Below, in pieces: positions 26,701 to 35,256 of a DNA stretch of 64,000 nt; within the stretch, counting starts at the first letter, position 1, and every line of letters starts with the position of its first letter. Source of the DNA: JAKQHY01 sp034429475 (GTDB lineage: Bacteria > Chloroflexota > Anaerolineae > B4-G1 > SLSP01); NCBI GenBank assembly GCA_034429475.1, contig DAOUGD010000126.1, forward strand, positions 139,972 through 203,971. Reading direction: 5' to 3'. A model generated the notes under the pieces. It was not told the DNA's origin and searched no databases. It saw only the letters and a program-made list of their open reading frames with translations. Made by a program: the position numbers and the translations under genes.

Positions 26701-27761
26701 AATGGATCGCGCCAGATCTTCCCGCGGATCTCCGGGAAGGGGTCTTGCCGAGCTTGCCGATGGACAAGTTCCCGACCCTTGCGCAGCGTCTCCGCGAGAC
26801 CGGTTTCGTGCAGATCATGACGGATGAATTGCCGGACGAGGCGCGCGAGTTGTTGGCGCCGCTCAACCTGCAATCTATGCTGGCGCTGGCTATCGTGGTG
26901 GAAAAACGCCCACCGGGATTCCTGGCGTTGGGGGGCGTGCGCCAGGCGCGGCTCTTGCAGGCGGACGAGATTGGCGCGTTACAGACGGCCGCGGCGGCGC
27001 TCTCCAACACCCTGGTCCGCGAAAACCTGTTCAACCAGGTGCAAACGTCCCTCTTGGAACAGGAAGCCCTGTACCGCGCCAGCGCCGAGTTGAACGCCGC
27101 CGATTCGTACATCGGCATCCTGGATGTGCTGCGCCGGTATACGCTGCTGGGCCAGGGCAGCCACAACGTCTCACTGAACTTCTTCGACCATCCGTGGAGT
27201 GAAAGCTCGACCCCTGAGTGGATTCACGTGTTGGCCCGGTGGAGTTCGTTGCCCGCCGACGCCGTCAGCGACCGTTATCCATTGGCGGCCTTCTCCTCCG
27301 CCGAACAGATTTTCGGTTACGCCCCAATTTTCTTTGAGGACATTGTGCATGATTCGCGCATAGATGAAAATTTACGCGCGCTTTACGTCCAGCGTTTCCA
27401 GGCCAGCAGCACTATCTTCGTCCCCCTTATCGCCGGCGGTCAGCGCATTGGCTATGTCAACGCTATTTATCCGCAGCCCACCACTTTCCCGGAGGAGGAG
27501 ATGCGCCGGCTGACGAGCCTGGCCGGTCAGGCCGCGATTGCGGTGCAGAACCTGAATCAGCTCGAAGCGATCCAGGCCCGCGCGCGCCGCGAGCAGATGA
27601 TCCGCGAGATTACTGAACGCATCCAGCGCGCCCCAGATGTGCAGGGAGTGCTCCAGACCGGCTTGCGCGAACTGGGCCGCGCGTTAGGCACCTCGCGCAA
27701 TATCGTGCAGTTCCGCCCACCTGTTCAGGCGGGTGAGGAGGGCAATGAGGATGAGCGCTAA
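23790..27761 (+). CDS. HAMP receptor with about six GAF domains, no output domain
   Basis: The 1,323-residue protein has TM1 (about 11-32), a small extracytoplasmic sensor (about 35-165), TM2 (about 168-190), HAMP (about 190-245, IIGAGDLSYKI), a FYHTGIF-class GAF (about 265-425), a compact GAF-like domain (about 435-545) and four further, more divergent GAF modules (about 555-720, 735-890, 900-1070 and 1075-1250). It ends in the stub (about 1260-1310, REITERIQRAPDVQGVLQT). No kinase or other effector is present. The start overlaps the lipoprotein stop, which makes that lipoprotein its likely partner (inference). It overlaps the kinase gene by 11 nt. Confidence 0.9.
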   Translation: MTKRTQSLRWRMMITIVGIPALCLLLIFGYIGLRFRAAYRDARLGKGEIVARELGQILETVVPYVETLEDAPGLSALLQEMVGGAEEFTFIALVDEQGFIIETSQSGMKGMTVPELQDLNGADVVVRRRIAGDMLYLISHAMPMPGDANRTLYVVVAERANAVDPPPLIIPVVLALVVAAVAVRVLQYALTNMVLKPLYRLAEGAAIIGAGDLSYKIHIEQAEFDAVAQSFNAMAERLQELVVRLEQRVAARTTALERKTVQLEAISLISKEAAQMRNVNMVLDTAVNAISEKFNFYHTGIFILDDEKQWAILRSTSSEGGRRMLARGHRLAVGQVGIVGYVSGTGKPRIAFDVGDDAVWFNNPDLPDTRSEMALPLKTGEDVIGVLDVQSSQSQAFSDEDISTLQLMADQLAIALYNARSLEVMEGAIAELREVQIDYQRRGWARLTSRTRTLAYEYDRVDTNPVPPLPVPADLLEGGVDRKMFRDGGVPVVMEAMRAGDRVVGYLGLSDPQHSWSEEELELISSVTEQVALALDNARLFEEAQRNERQQMLISSVLQVAANPNIAAEQVLVEITRVLAHGLDMAVGVFTFPIPDAPIVQPQAVMDVSGQALPFFRRSFSLPDEHHIFFRGLSHPELGPMTPLLNLSQMADGEAATTAPELVEETLQFYNFRRVLYVPIVSGGAQTGFIAMIQRHGDVPLDPDTRELAQNLANQIGVIINNLALSEETRRRAEQFADLYQAGIELLAILDVNPLLTRAADLARRILNAPSSVVFLRDSATGDYMKGQSVEEVGRLPDVAMTAPSAHGLTEVIIQNREHVLVRDNRTYPTEGNLRLVEAGLLSQIGVPLQIGEEVLGAIFVHGTEVDQFGEDALRLLEFLATQAAAALQNALQFGRTQTALSVVERQARYQTNISQAVASLAQDGTGALEDVLALLAQAAGVDRAYYAESFEDTTGAFWDTVGAYWRMAAEWIAPDLPADLREGVLPSLPMDKFPTLAQRLRETGFVQIMTDELPDEARELLAPLNLQSMLALAIVVEKRPPGFLALGGVRQARLLQADEIGALQTAAAALSNTLVRENLFNQVQTSLLEQEALYRASAELNAADSYIGILDVLRRYTLLGQGSHNVSLNFFDHPWSESSTPEWIHVLARWSSLPADAVSDRYPLAAFSSAEQIFGYAPIFFEDIVHDSRIDENLRALYVQRFQASSTIFVPLIAGGQRIGYVNAIYPQPTTFPEEEMRRLTSLAGQAAIAVQNLNQLEAIQARARREQMIREITERIQRAPDVQGVLQTGLRELGRALGTSRNIVQFRPPVQAGEEGNEDER

Positions 27762-30700
27762 GGCTAAAGACAAAAAACTGCCGTCGGAAGAATTGCCCGG
27801 CCCGCCGCAGACGTTGGCGGCGTGGGGGCAGGAAAGTGGATTGGACAGTTTCCACTGGTTGCAATCTTTGCTGGATGCCATCCCGGCCCCCGTCTTCTAC
27901 AAAGATACGGCCGGCGTCTATCGCGGCTGTAACCGGGCCTTTGCCGATCTCGTGCTGGGGATGCCCCGTGAGGAGATTGTGGGGCATACTGTCTACGATT
28001 TCCCGCAGGCGATCCCCCCTGAGGTGGCCGTGGTTTATCACGCGCGTGACCTGGATTTGATCCGGAATCCCGGCACGCAGCGCTACGAAGCGCCAACCCG
28101 TTACGCCGATGGCGTCGAGCATCGCGTGACGTTCCATAAGGCCACGATTCACGACAAAGAAGGTCACGTGGTGGGCATGGTCGGGATCATATTGGATGTG
28201 ACCGACCACTGGTATGCCGAAGCGCAGGGGGAAGAACTGCTCCATCAGACACAGAACGCGCTGGCCGAGGCTGAGGCGCTCTATCAATTTAGCAGCCTGG
28301 TGGGCGGCATTGCCGATTTGCCGGGATTGTTGCAGATGGTGGTGAAACAGTCCGTGGAGTTGCTCCATGCGGATTGGGCGAATGTGGCGCTATTCGACGT
28401 AGAATCCCGCCATGTGACGCACTACGTCCAGGGCGGATCTCACGTGTCGGAAGCGGAACCGCCGTCTTTTGAGGTGCTGTGGGAGGGTGCGCGGGGATGG
28501 GCGTTACGCGAGCAACGTCCGGTATTGCTGCCCCAGGGACGCCCTGCCGCGCAAGAGGATGAGGCCGCGTATCAGGCGCGCCAGGCGCAGGCGATGGGTG
28601 GTTGTATCGCGTCGCCGCTGCACTATCAGGATGTCGTGCTGGGCGTGGTGACGGCCATCAATGCCCCAGGCGGCGACGATTTCACCCAGAAGGACATGGA
28701 ATTGATGACCGCAATGGCGAATCAAGTCGCCGTGGTCGTCTACAATATGCACATTTTCGCCGAGTTGCAGCGCCGCGCCGAGCGGATGGAAGCCGCCGCC
28801 GCCGTGGCCGAGGCTGCCGCTTCGATCCTGGGGCTTGACGAATTGCTGCCGATGGCCGTGGACTTGATCAAAGAGAAATTCCACCTCTACTACGTCGGAA
28901 TTTTCCTGGTGGATCGCGAGCGGAACCGGGTGGATTTGCGCGCCGGCACCGGCGAACCGGGCCGCATCATGTTGGCGAACCATCACGGCTTTGAGATCGG
29001 CAGCAGTTCCATGATCGGGCAGTGCGTGGCGCGCGGCGTTCCGCAGATCCCGGAGCGTATCGAGGCGGCGGTGCGGTACGTGAATCCGCTGCTGCCGGAC
29101 TCCACTGCCGAGATCGCGCTGCCGCTGATCGGGCGCGGCCAGATCATCGGCGCGATGACGATTCAATCGGACACGGCGCGTTCTTTCTCGCACACCGACA
29201 TCACCGTATTGCAGACGATGGCCGGGCAGATCGCCACCGCCATTCAGAACGCACGCGTCTTTGATGAGGCGCAATCCTCGCTGGCCGAGACCCAGGCGCT
29301 CTACAAGGTAAGCCAGGGGGTCAATCAGGCGCAGTCCATTGAGGATTTGGTGCAGGCGGTCGCCGACGTGGCCGAATTTTTGGAGATGGATGCCGCTTCC
29401 GTGCGCCTGTTCACGCAGTGGGATGAAAACGATCATCCTTTGATGCTGGATGCCTATCTGGTCACATTGACCGAGACGGGGCGCGATTATCACTGTATGC
29501 CGAAGCTGACATTTGACCCGGAGCTTTTGGAGTTATTCGCCGCCGAACCGCAAAGGATTTTCGTGTGCGACGATGTTACCGCTTCGGACGTGCCCCTACC
29601 GGATAGCGTCCGCGCGACCATGACGGGGGGCGGGTACCGCAGTGTGATTTCTGCGGCGCTCTTCGCGGCCAACCGGCTGCTGGGTCAGCTTTCGTGGTTA
29701 GGGCACCAGCCAGCGCGGCACGTTTCCGAGCGCTTCCTGGAGGTCATCGTGCGCACGGTCGTGGACCAGGTGGGCGGCGCCATGTACACCCGTTACTTGA
29801 TTGAGCAGAACGAGCGGCGGGCGCAGCGCTTGCAAACGGCCGCCGAAGTCTCACGGGCGGCTTCTTCTATTGTGGATCAGGATCAATTGCTGTTCCAGGC
29901 CGTGGAACTGATCAGAGAACGGTTCACCCTGTACTACGCCGGCATTTTCCTGCTGGATGACTCGCGCCGGTGGGCCGTGCTGCGCGCCGGCACGGGCGAT
30001 GCCGGTCGCACTATGTTGCAAGCGGGACACCGTCTGGAAGTGGGCGGCAAATCCATGATCGGGCGGTGCGTAGCGACGGGCACCGCGGACATTCAGTTGG
30101 ATGTGGGGCGGGCGGCGGTGCGCTTCAACAACCCGAACTTGCCGCAAACCCGTTCGGAGATGGCGTTGCCGTTGGCGAGCCGCGGCGAAGTGATCGGCGC
30201 GATGACCATTCAATCCACCGAAGTGGCCGCCTATTCCCCCTCGGACATCACGATCTTGCAGACAATGGCCGACCAACTGGCGAACGCCATCATCAATGCG
30301 CGCCTGATTGCGGAATCTGAAGCGCGTTATCAAGAGGTGCAGCGGCTTCAGAGTCGCTATACCGTCGAGATGTTGGATCGTTACGTGGCCGAAGAGGGTG
30401 CATTGGGCTATCGCTACGATCTGGAGCAAATCGTCCCTCTATCTCCCCACGAGGTGGTGGAGTCCTTGCCGGAAACCTGGTCCCAGGCGGCGCCGCTCGT
30501 CCCCACCGAGGGCGGCGACGGCGCCTCGTTGATTTCGCCGTTGGAGTTGAAGGGCGAACCGGTGGGGCTGCTGCGTTTTGAAGAGCCAGGGGGGACGCCG
30601 CAATTCTCTGAAGACGACCTCGCCGTGTTGGAGGCGGTGCGCGACCAGATTTCTCTGGCCCTGGAAAACCGGCTGTTGTTGGATCAGTCGCAAAATGCGT

Positions 30701-33700
30701 TGCGCGAAACCCGCCGCCGAGAGCAGCAGGTGCGCTTTTTGCAGGAAGTGGTCGCGTTCCTCAACGCTACTGAGAATCTCGTTTACGCTCTGGATGACTT
30801 TGTGGTCCGGTTGGACGCGCTGTTTCCGCTGGATGCGTTGCTGCTGGCCGGCTACGATGCGCGGGATGGCGTCTCACAGGTGTTGGGGGTGGGAAAAGCC
30901 GTGGGAACCAACGAGGTCGGCGCCTGGTTAAATCGGAGCCTGCCGGCCACCAGCGGCGCGAGTTGGGTCGCGCAAGAGAATCAACCCTGGATCGTCCAGG
31001 ACCTGCAAGCGATGCCGCGCTTCCCGGAGGATGCGGAGTGGCTGGAACAGGGCATGGTCTCGCAAGCCATCCTGCCGCTGCGCTTGGGGTATCGCGCGCT
31101 GGGAACGCTGCACATGGTCAGCCGCACCGCCGAGGCCTTCTCGCGCGCCGACCTGACGCCAATCCTGGAACAAGTCGCGGCCCAGGTCGCCTCCGCGATG
31201 GAGCGCGCCAGCCTGTTGCGGCAGGCGCAGGACAGCGCGGGCGAGTCGCGGCGGCTGTATGAAGCGACCAGCACGCTGGGTAAAGCAACCTCTTACGAGA
31301 CGTTGCTGCGCGCTATCATTGAGCATACCATCCTGGGCGAATCGGCGCGGGGTGAAATCCGGCTATTTGTCCCTGACCCGGAGACCGGCGCGACGCACGA
31401 CCGCGTGGAGACGGTGACGGCGTGGAGCAACGATCCCAAACTGAAACCCGTCACAATCGGTGAGCGGATCCACATCTCGGAGCTGCCGATTTTGGCGCAG
31501 GTGGGGGATGAGGTCTTTGTGGTCAAGGATGTGGGGACAGATCATCGTTTGGAGGATGCGTCCCGCGCGGCGTATCTCCAGCAGGGGGTGCAGTCACTCA
31601 TCGTCGGCCAGTTCTTGATCGGCGGCATCGTTAGCGGCGAGCGCATCGGGTTCTTCCAGTTCGAGTTCTCTGAAAAATTTGAGCCTACGGAGCAGGACGT
31701 CCGGCTCTACAACAGCATCCTCGTGCAGGCGGCGGTGGTGATCTCCAACCTTCAACTGCTCCAACGGTCGGTGAATCAGACCGAGCAATTGAGCGCGGCG
31801 GTAGACCTGGCGAACGTCACCACCGCTATTTCGGATCGCGAACAATTGTTGCAGGACTCTGTGAACTTCTTTCAGAGTCGCTTTAATCTGTACTTTGCCG
31901 GCATTTATTTGCTGGACAGCGATGGAGTATGGGCGGTATTGGGCGCCGGGAGCGGCGAAGCGGGCGACAAGCTGTTGCGGATGGGGCACCGGTTGCGGGT
32001 GAGCAGCGAGACGCTGGAAGGGTGGTGCGCGGCGCGCGCGCTGCGCCGCGTGGCGTTGGACGTGGCGCGCGACCCCCTGTATTTTGCCAACCCCCTGTTG
32101 CCGGATACCCATTCGGCCATCGCCTTCCCGTTGATCAGCCGGGGGCAGACGATTGGCGTGTTGAGCATCCACAGCCAGCGCCGGTTTGCCTTCACGCAGG
32201 AAGAAATTTCGACCCTGGACTTGATGGCGACCCAGTTAGCCAACGTGATTGAAAGCGCAAACCTCTACGAACGCTCCCAGGGTTCGCTGGCGGAAACACG
32301 GATGTTGTACCGGATTTCACAGCAGATCACCGACGCCAGCGCGGTGGAACAGGTGTTGCAAGCGGCCGTAGAAGGTATCTCACAGCGGGAAGAGCCGGAC
32401 TGGATATCGGCTGGTCTGTTTACACCCAGCCGCAGCCCCACCGAATTGCGCCTGACGGTCAACCGTGACCGGGATCAGACGGAAATCCCGGTGCGGGCTT
32501 TGCCGTTGGCTGAAATGCGGCTGTTCCTGGACGTGTTGAACAACGACGGACGTTTCGTGACCCCCGACGTGACCCAGGAACCTATCGTGGACGAGTTCGT
32601 GCGGAACTTCTTCGGCGGCTTGCGACTGCGAGCGACGGCGGTGTTCCCGTTGGCCGTGCGCGACGTACAGTATGGGTTGCTGTTGATCCATAGTTGGAAA
32701 GCGCGTGAGTTCTCCACCGCCGAGCTGCGGTTCTACGAGGGCGTGGCGCGGCAGACTTCGGTGGCGCTGCAAAACATCAGCCTGATCGCCGACACGAAGG
32801 AAGAGGCCGATCGGCGCGCCTTCCTCAACCAGGTGCTACAGACGGCGAGCACTGAGTTGGAGCCGACGTCGTTGATGCGCAACGTGGGGCAGGTTATTGC
32901 GGCGTGGTTGCACATGCCGGTGCTGATGTGGCGGTGGGATGGACGCTTTATCAGCCCGGTGGGCGTGCTGGACGGTGAAGGGCTGCTGCTCAACGCCGAC
33001 CGGGAACCCGCCACCTTCGTGCCGAGCGAATTTCCGGCGATCTACCAGGTAGTGCACGAGCGCGAAACGACCTACATTGATTTCAGTGGGCGCAAGGACA
33101 GTTTGATGCTCAGTTTCACGGCCGGCTTGAAGTCGCCGCTGGTGGAGGCGTATGCGGTCCGTCTGGCCGTGCGCGACGCCGTGTTTGGGGTGTTGATGGT
33201 GGGCCGGCAGGAAGGGCAGCCGCCGATTGATGAAAAAGTGCGGGAGACGATCAACACCGCTGGCATTAACATCAGCGTGGCCCTGGAGACGGCCGGACTG
33301 TATCAGGATGCGCAGGGCACTGCCGAGAAGCTCAAGGAAGTGGATCGGCTCAAAAGCGAATTCCTGGCCAATATGTCCCACGAGCTGCGCACCCCGTTGA
33401 ATTCGATCATCGGCTTCTCGCGCGTGATCCTCAAGGGCATTGACGGCCCGCTCACGGACATGCAGAAGACCGACCTCACCGCCATTTTCGAGAGCGGCAC
33501 CCAGTTGTTGAATTTGATCAACGACATCCTCGACATCTCCAAGATTGAGGCCGGCAAAATGGAGTTTGCCTTTGAGCCGACCGACCTCAAAGAGTTGATC
33601 AAGAGCGTGATGTTGGTGTCGAAGGCGTTGGTGAAGGATAAAAGTGTGGAATTGTTGACGGACGTACCGCCCGATTTACCCTCGGTGCTGGCCGATACCC

Positions 33701-34857
33701 GCCGCATCCGCCAGGTCATCACGAACTTGATGAGCAATGCGGCCAAATTCACCGACCAGGGCTACATCAAGATCTCCGCCACGTATGACAATTACCAGGT
33801 GATTGTCAGCGTCCAGGATACCGGTATCGGTATCCCCCAGCACCGGTTTGCCGCAGTGTTCGAGCGCTTCGAGCAGGTGGATTCGTCTTCGACGCGCAAA
33901 TATGGCGGCACCGGCATAGGAATGCCATTGAGCCTGGAGTTTATCAAGGCGCATGGCGGCGACCTCTGGCTGGATAGTAAGGTCGGGGAAGGGTCAACCT
34001 TCTTCTTCTCCCTGCCGCTTGGTGGGCCGCAATCCAGAGTTGTGGCGCCTGAGGAGGTGGAAGAAAAGCGGGAGAAGAGTCCAACGTCGCGGATTATCCT
34101 GGCGGTGGACGACGACGAGGCCGTTATCACCATCCTGCGCCGTTATCTGGAAAAGCAGGGGTACATCGTCTTTGGTCTGACGGACAGTGGCCGGGTGATG
34201 ACCGAAGCGCGCCGCCTGAAACCTTACGCCATCACCCTGGATGTGTTGATGCCGGGTAAGGACGGCTGGGAGGTCATCGCCGAATTGCAGTCTGAGTTGG
34301 AAACCCGCGAAATTCCGGTGATCGTCTGCTCAATCAAGAGCGACGACGTCGAAAAAGGCTTCAGCATGGGAGCCAGCGACTACCTGATCAAACCCATCAA
34401 CGAGCAAGACCTGTTGGACGCGCTGACCCGGCTAGATCAACCGGCCGGCGAGGGATACATCCTGGTTGTGGACGACAACGTGGACGACCGCAAACTCCTG
34501 CACCGCATCCTCACCAACGCCGGCTATCAGGTGCGTGAGGCGGTCGGCGGCGCGGACGCCATCTCCCGCATTCACGCCGACCCGCCCTCTCTAATCGTCC
34601 TGGACTTGATGATGCCCGACGTGGATGGCTTTGCGGTGCTGGAAAATTTAAAGGCCAACAGCACCACGCAGCGTATCCCGGTGGTGGTCGTCACCGCCAA
34701 AGAGTTGACGAGCGAGGAGCGCGAGCGTTTGCAGAAGCGGGTGGAGGCGTTGTTGCAAAAGGGCCTCTACGATCAGGATCAACTGCTCCGCGATGTGGCC
34801 GCCGTGTTGGAATCTGTCAAGAAAAACGGACGACAGCGCGCTGTGGCAGCAAGTTAA
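27751..34857 (+). CDS. Giant hybrid histidine kinase: PAS, about ten GAF, HisKA, HATPase, two receiver domains
   Basis: The protein is about 2,368 residues. Order: PAS (about 25-140), some ten GAF or GAF-like modules (about 165-1845), HisKA with phospho-accepting His1877 in SHELRTPLNS, HATPase (about 1980-2095; N-box TNLMSNAAKF near 1992, DTGIGIP, GGTGIGM), receiver 1 (phospho-acceptor Asp2164 in TLDVLMPGKDGW, KP near its end) and receiver 2 (Asp2285 in VLDLMMPDVDGF). The usual GGTGLGL box reads GGTGIGM. No DNA-binding or enzymatic output follows. No TM or signal peptide, so cytoplasmic. GAGGAGGG (27735-27742) is 8 nt before ATG 27751; ATG 27745 is too close. It is the only kinase in the array and the probable collector of its signals (inference). 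Confidence 0.93.
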   Translation: MSAKAKDKKLPSEELPGPPQTLAAWGQESGLDSFHWLQSLLDAIPAPVFYKDTAGVYRGCNRAFADLVLGMPREEIVGHTVYDFPQAIPPEVAVVYHARDLDLIRNPGTQRYEAPTRYADGVEHRVTFHKATIHDKEGHVVGMVGIILDVTDHWYAEAQGEELLHQTQNALAEAEALYQFSSLVGGIADLPGLLQMVVKQSVELLHADWANVALFDVESRHVTHYVQGGSHVSEAEPPSFEVLWEGARGWALREQRPVLLPQGRPAAQEDEAAYQARQAQAMGGCIASPLHYQDVVLGVVTAINAPGGDDFTQKDMELMTAMANQVAVVVYNMHIFAELQRRAERMEAAAAVAEAAASILGLDELLPMAVDLIKEKFHLYYVGIFLVDRERNRVDLRAGTGEPGRIMLANHHGFEIGSSSMIGQCVARGVPQIPERIEAAVRYVNPLLPDSTAEIALPLIGRGQIIGAMTIQSDTARSFSHTDITVLQTMAGQIATAIQNARVFDEAQSSLAETQALYKVSQGVNQAQSIEDLVQAVADVAEFLEMDAASVRLFTQWDENDHPLMLDAYLVTLTETGRDYHCMPKLTFDPELLELFAAEPQRIFVCDDVTASDVPLPDSVRATMTGGGYRSVISAALFAANRLLGQLSWLGHQPARHVSERFLEVIVRTVVDQVGGAMYTRYLIEQNERRAQRLQTAAEVSRAASSIVDQDQLLFQAVELIRERFTLYYAGIFLLDDSRRWAVLRAGTGDAGRTMLQAGHRLEVGGKSMIGRCVATGTADIQLDVGRAAVRFNNPNLPQTRSEMALPLASRGEVIGAMTIQSTEVAAYSPSDITILQTMADQLANAIINARLIAESEARYQEVQRLQSRYTVEMLDRYVAEEGALGYRYDLEQIVPLSPHEVVESLPETWSQAAPLVPTEGGDGASLISPLELKGEPVGLLRFEEPGGTPQFSEDDLAVLEAVRDQISLALENRLLLDQSQNALRETRRREQQVRFLQEVVAFLNATENLVYALDDFVVRLDALFPLDALLLAGYDARDGVSQVLGVGKAVGTNEVGAWLNRSLPATSGASWVAQENQPWIVQDLQAMPRFPEDAEWLEQGMVSQAILPLRLGYRALGTLHMVSRTAEAFSRADLTPILEQVAAQVASAMERASLLRQAQDSAGESRRLYEATSTLGKATSYETLLRAIIEHTILGESARGEIRLFVPDPETGATHDRVETVTAWSNDPKLKPVTIGERIHISELPILAQVGDEVFVVKDVGTDHRLEDASRAAYLQQGVQSLIVGQFLIGGIVSGERIGFFQFEFSEKFEPTEQDVRLYNSILVQAAVVISNLQLLQRSVNQTEQLSAAVDLANVTTAISDREQLLQDSVNFFQSRFNLYFAGIYLLDSDGVWAVLGAGSGEAGDKLLRMGHRLRVSSETLEGWCAARALRRVALDVARDPLYFANPLLPDTHSAIAFPLISRGQTIGVLSIHSQRRFAFTQEEISTLDLMATQLANVIESANLYERSQGSLAETRMLYRISQQITDASAVEQVLQAAVEGISQREEPDWISAGLFTPSRSPTELRLTVNRDRDQTEIPVRALPLAEMRLFLDVLNNDGRFVTPDVTQEPIVDEFVRNFFGGLRLRATAVFPLAVRDVQYGLLLIHSWKAREFSTAELRFYEGVARQTSVALQNISLIADTKEEADRRAFLNQVLQTASTELEPTSLMRNVGQVIAAWLHMPVLMWRWDGRFISPVGVLDGEGLLLNADREPATFVPSEFPAIYQVVHERETTYIDFSGRKDSLMLSFTAGLKSPLVEAYAVRLAVRDAVFGVLMVGRQEGQPPIDEKVRETINTAGINISVALETAGLYQDAQGTAEKLKEVDRLKSEFLANMSHELRTPLNSIIGFSRVILKGIDGPLTDMQKTDLTAIFESGTQLLNLINDILDISKIEAGKMEFAFEPTDLKELIKSVMLVSKALVKDKSVELLTDVPPDLPSVLADTRRIRQVITNLMSNAAKFTDQGYIKISATYDNYQVIVSVQDTGIGIPQHRFAAVFERFEQVDSSSTRKYGGTGIGMPLSLEFIKAHGGDLWLDSKVGEGSTFFFSLPLGGPQSRVVAPEEVEEKREKSPTSRIILAVDDDEAVITILRRYLEKQGYIVFGLTDSGRVMTEARRLKPYAITLDVLMPGKDGWEVIAELQSELETREIPVIVCSIKSDDVEKGFSMGASDYLIKPINEQDLLDALTRLDQPAGEGYILVVDDNVDDRKLLHRILTNAGYQVREAVGGADAISRIHADPPSLIVLDLMMPDVDGFAVLENLKANSTTQRIPVVVVTAKELTSEERERLQKRVEALLQKGLYDQDQLLRDVAAVLESVKKNGRQRAVAAS

Positions 34858-34965
34858 CCTTGCGGATGGGTGGTTTGACAGTTTAAGTCTACGGTGTACA
34901 ATGGTTTTTGTTAGCTGGATCAGCGTTTTTACCCTATTTCTATTACTTTGATCAGGAGGTTACTC
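34858..34965 (+). other. Junction between the sensor array and the ferredoxin gene
   Basis: This 108-nt spacer has no convincing terminator hairpin for the array. It carries a strong sigma70-type promoter (34875-34902) and AGGAGGT (34954-34960) 5 nt before the ferredoxin ATG. Confidence 0.6.
34875..34902 (+). promoter_or_regulatory. Sigma70-type promoter of the ferredoxin gene
   Basis: TTGACA (34875-34880), 16-bp spacer, TACAAT (34897-34902). The predicted start is near 34909, giving a leader of about 57 nt that ends in a good ribosome binding site. Confidence 0.8.
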
Positions 34966-35226
34966 ATGGCTTATGTGATTACTGCTCTGTGTGAGCGCGC
35001 CGGTTTGTGCGTGGATGTCTGCCCCACCGATTCGATTCATTTCGTGGCCGATAACCCCAAGTGGCCCACCTACTACATCAACCCCGACACCTGCATTAGC
35101 TGCGGCGCGTGCGCTGCCGAATGTCCCAACGAAGCCATCTTCGACGAAGGGGACGTAGAGGATACGGCGGCGATCGCGGCCAATGCCGATTTCTTCACCA
35201 AGGGGCCGGGCAAAGACCTGGTTTAG
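34966..35226 (+). CDS. Seven-iron ([3Fe-4S][4Fe-4S]) ferredoxin
   Basis: The 86-residue protein has exactly seven cysteines: 9, 15, 19, 43, 46, 49 and 53. By analogy with 7-Fe ferredoxins, Cys9, Cys15 and Cys53 would hold a [3Fe-4S] cluster and Cys19, Cys43, Cys46 and Cys49 a [4Fe-4S] cluster. The motif CxxCxxCxxxCP is complete only in the second half (CISCGACAAECP); the first reads CERAGLCVDVCP. ATG 34966 has AGGAGGT 5 nt upstream; an upstream in-frame TTG is rejected. It is a small soluble electron carrier. It is monocistronic: its own promoter precedes it and a terminator follows. Confidence 0.93.
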   Translation: MAYVITALCERAGLCVDVCPTDSIHFVADNPKWPTYYINPDTCISCGACAAECPNEAIFDEGDVEDTAAIAANADFFTKGPGKDLV

Positions 35227-35256
35227 GCGCGTAGCTGCGTATATCTTTTGTAATAC

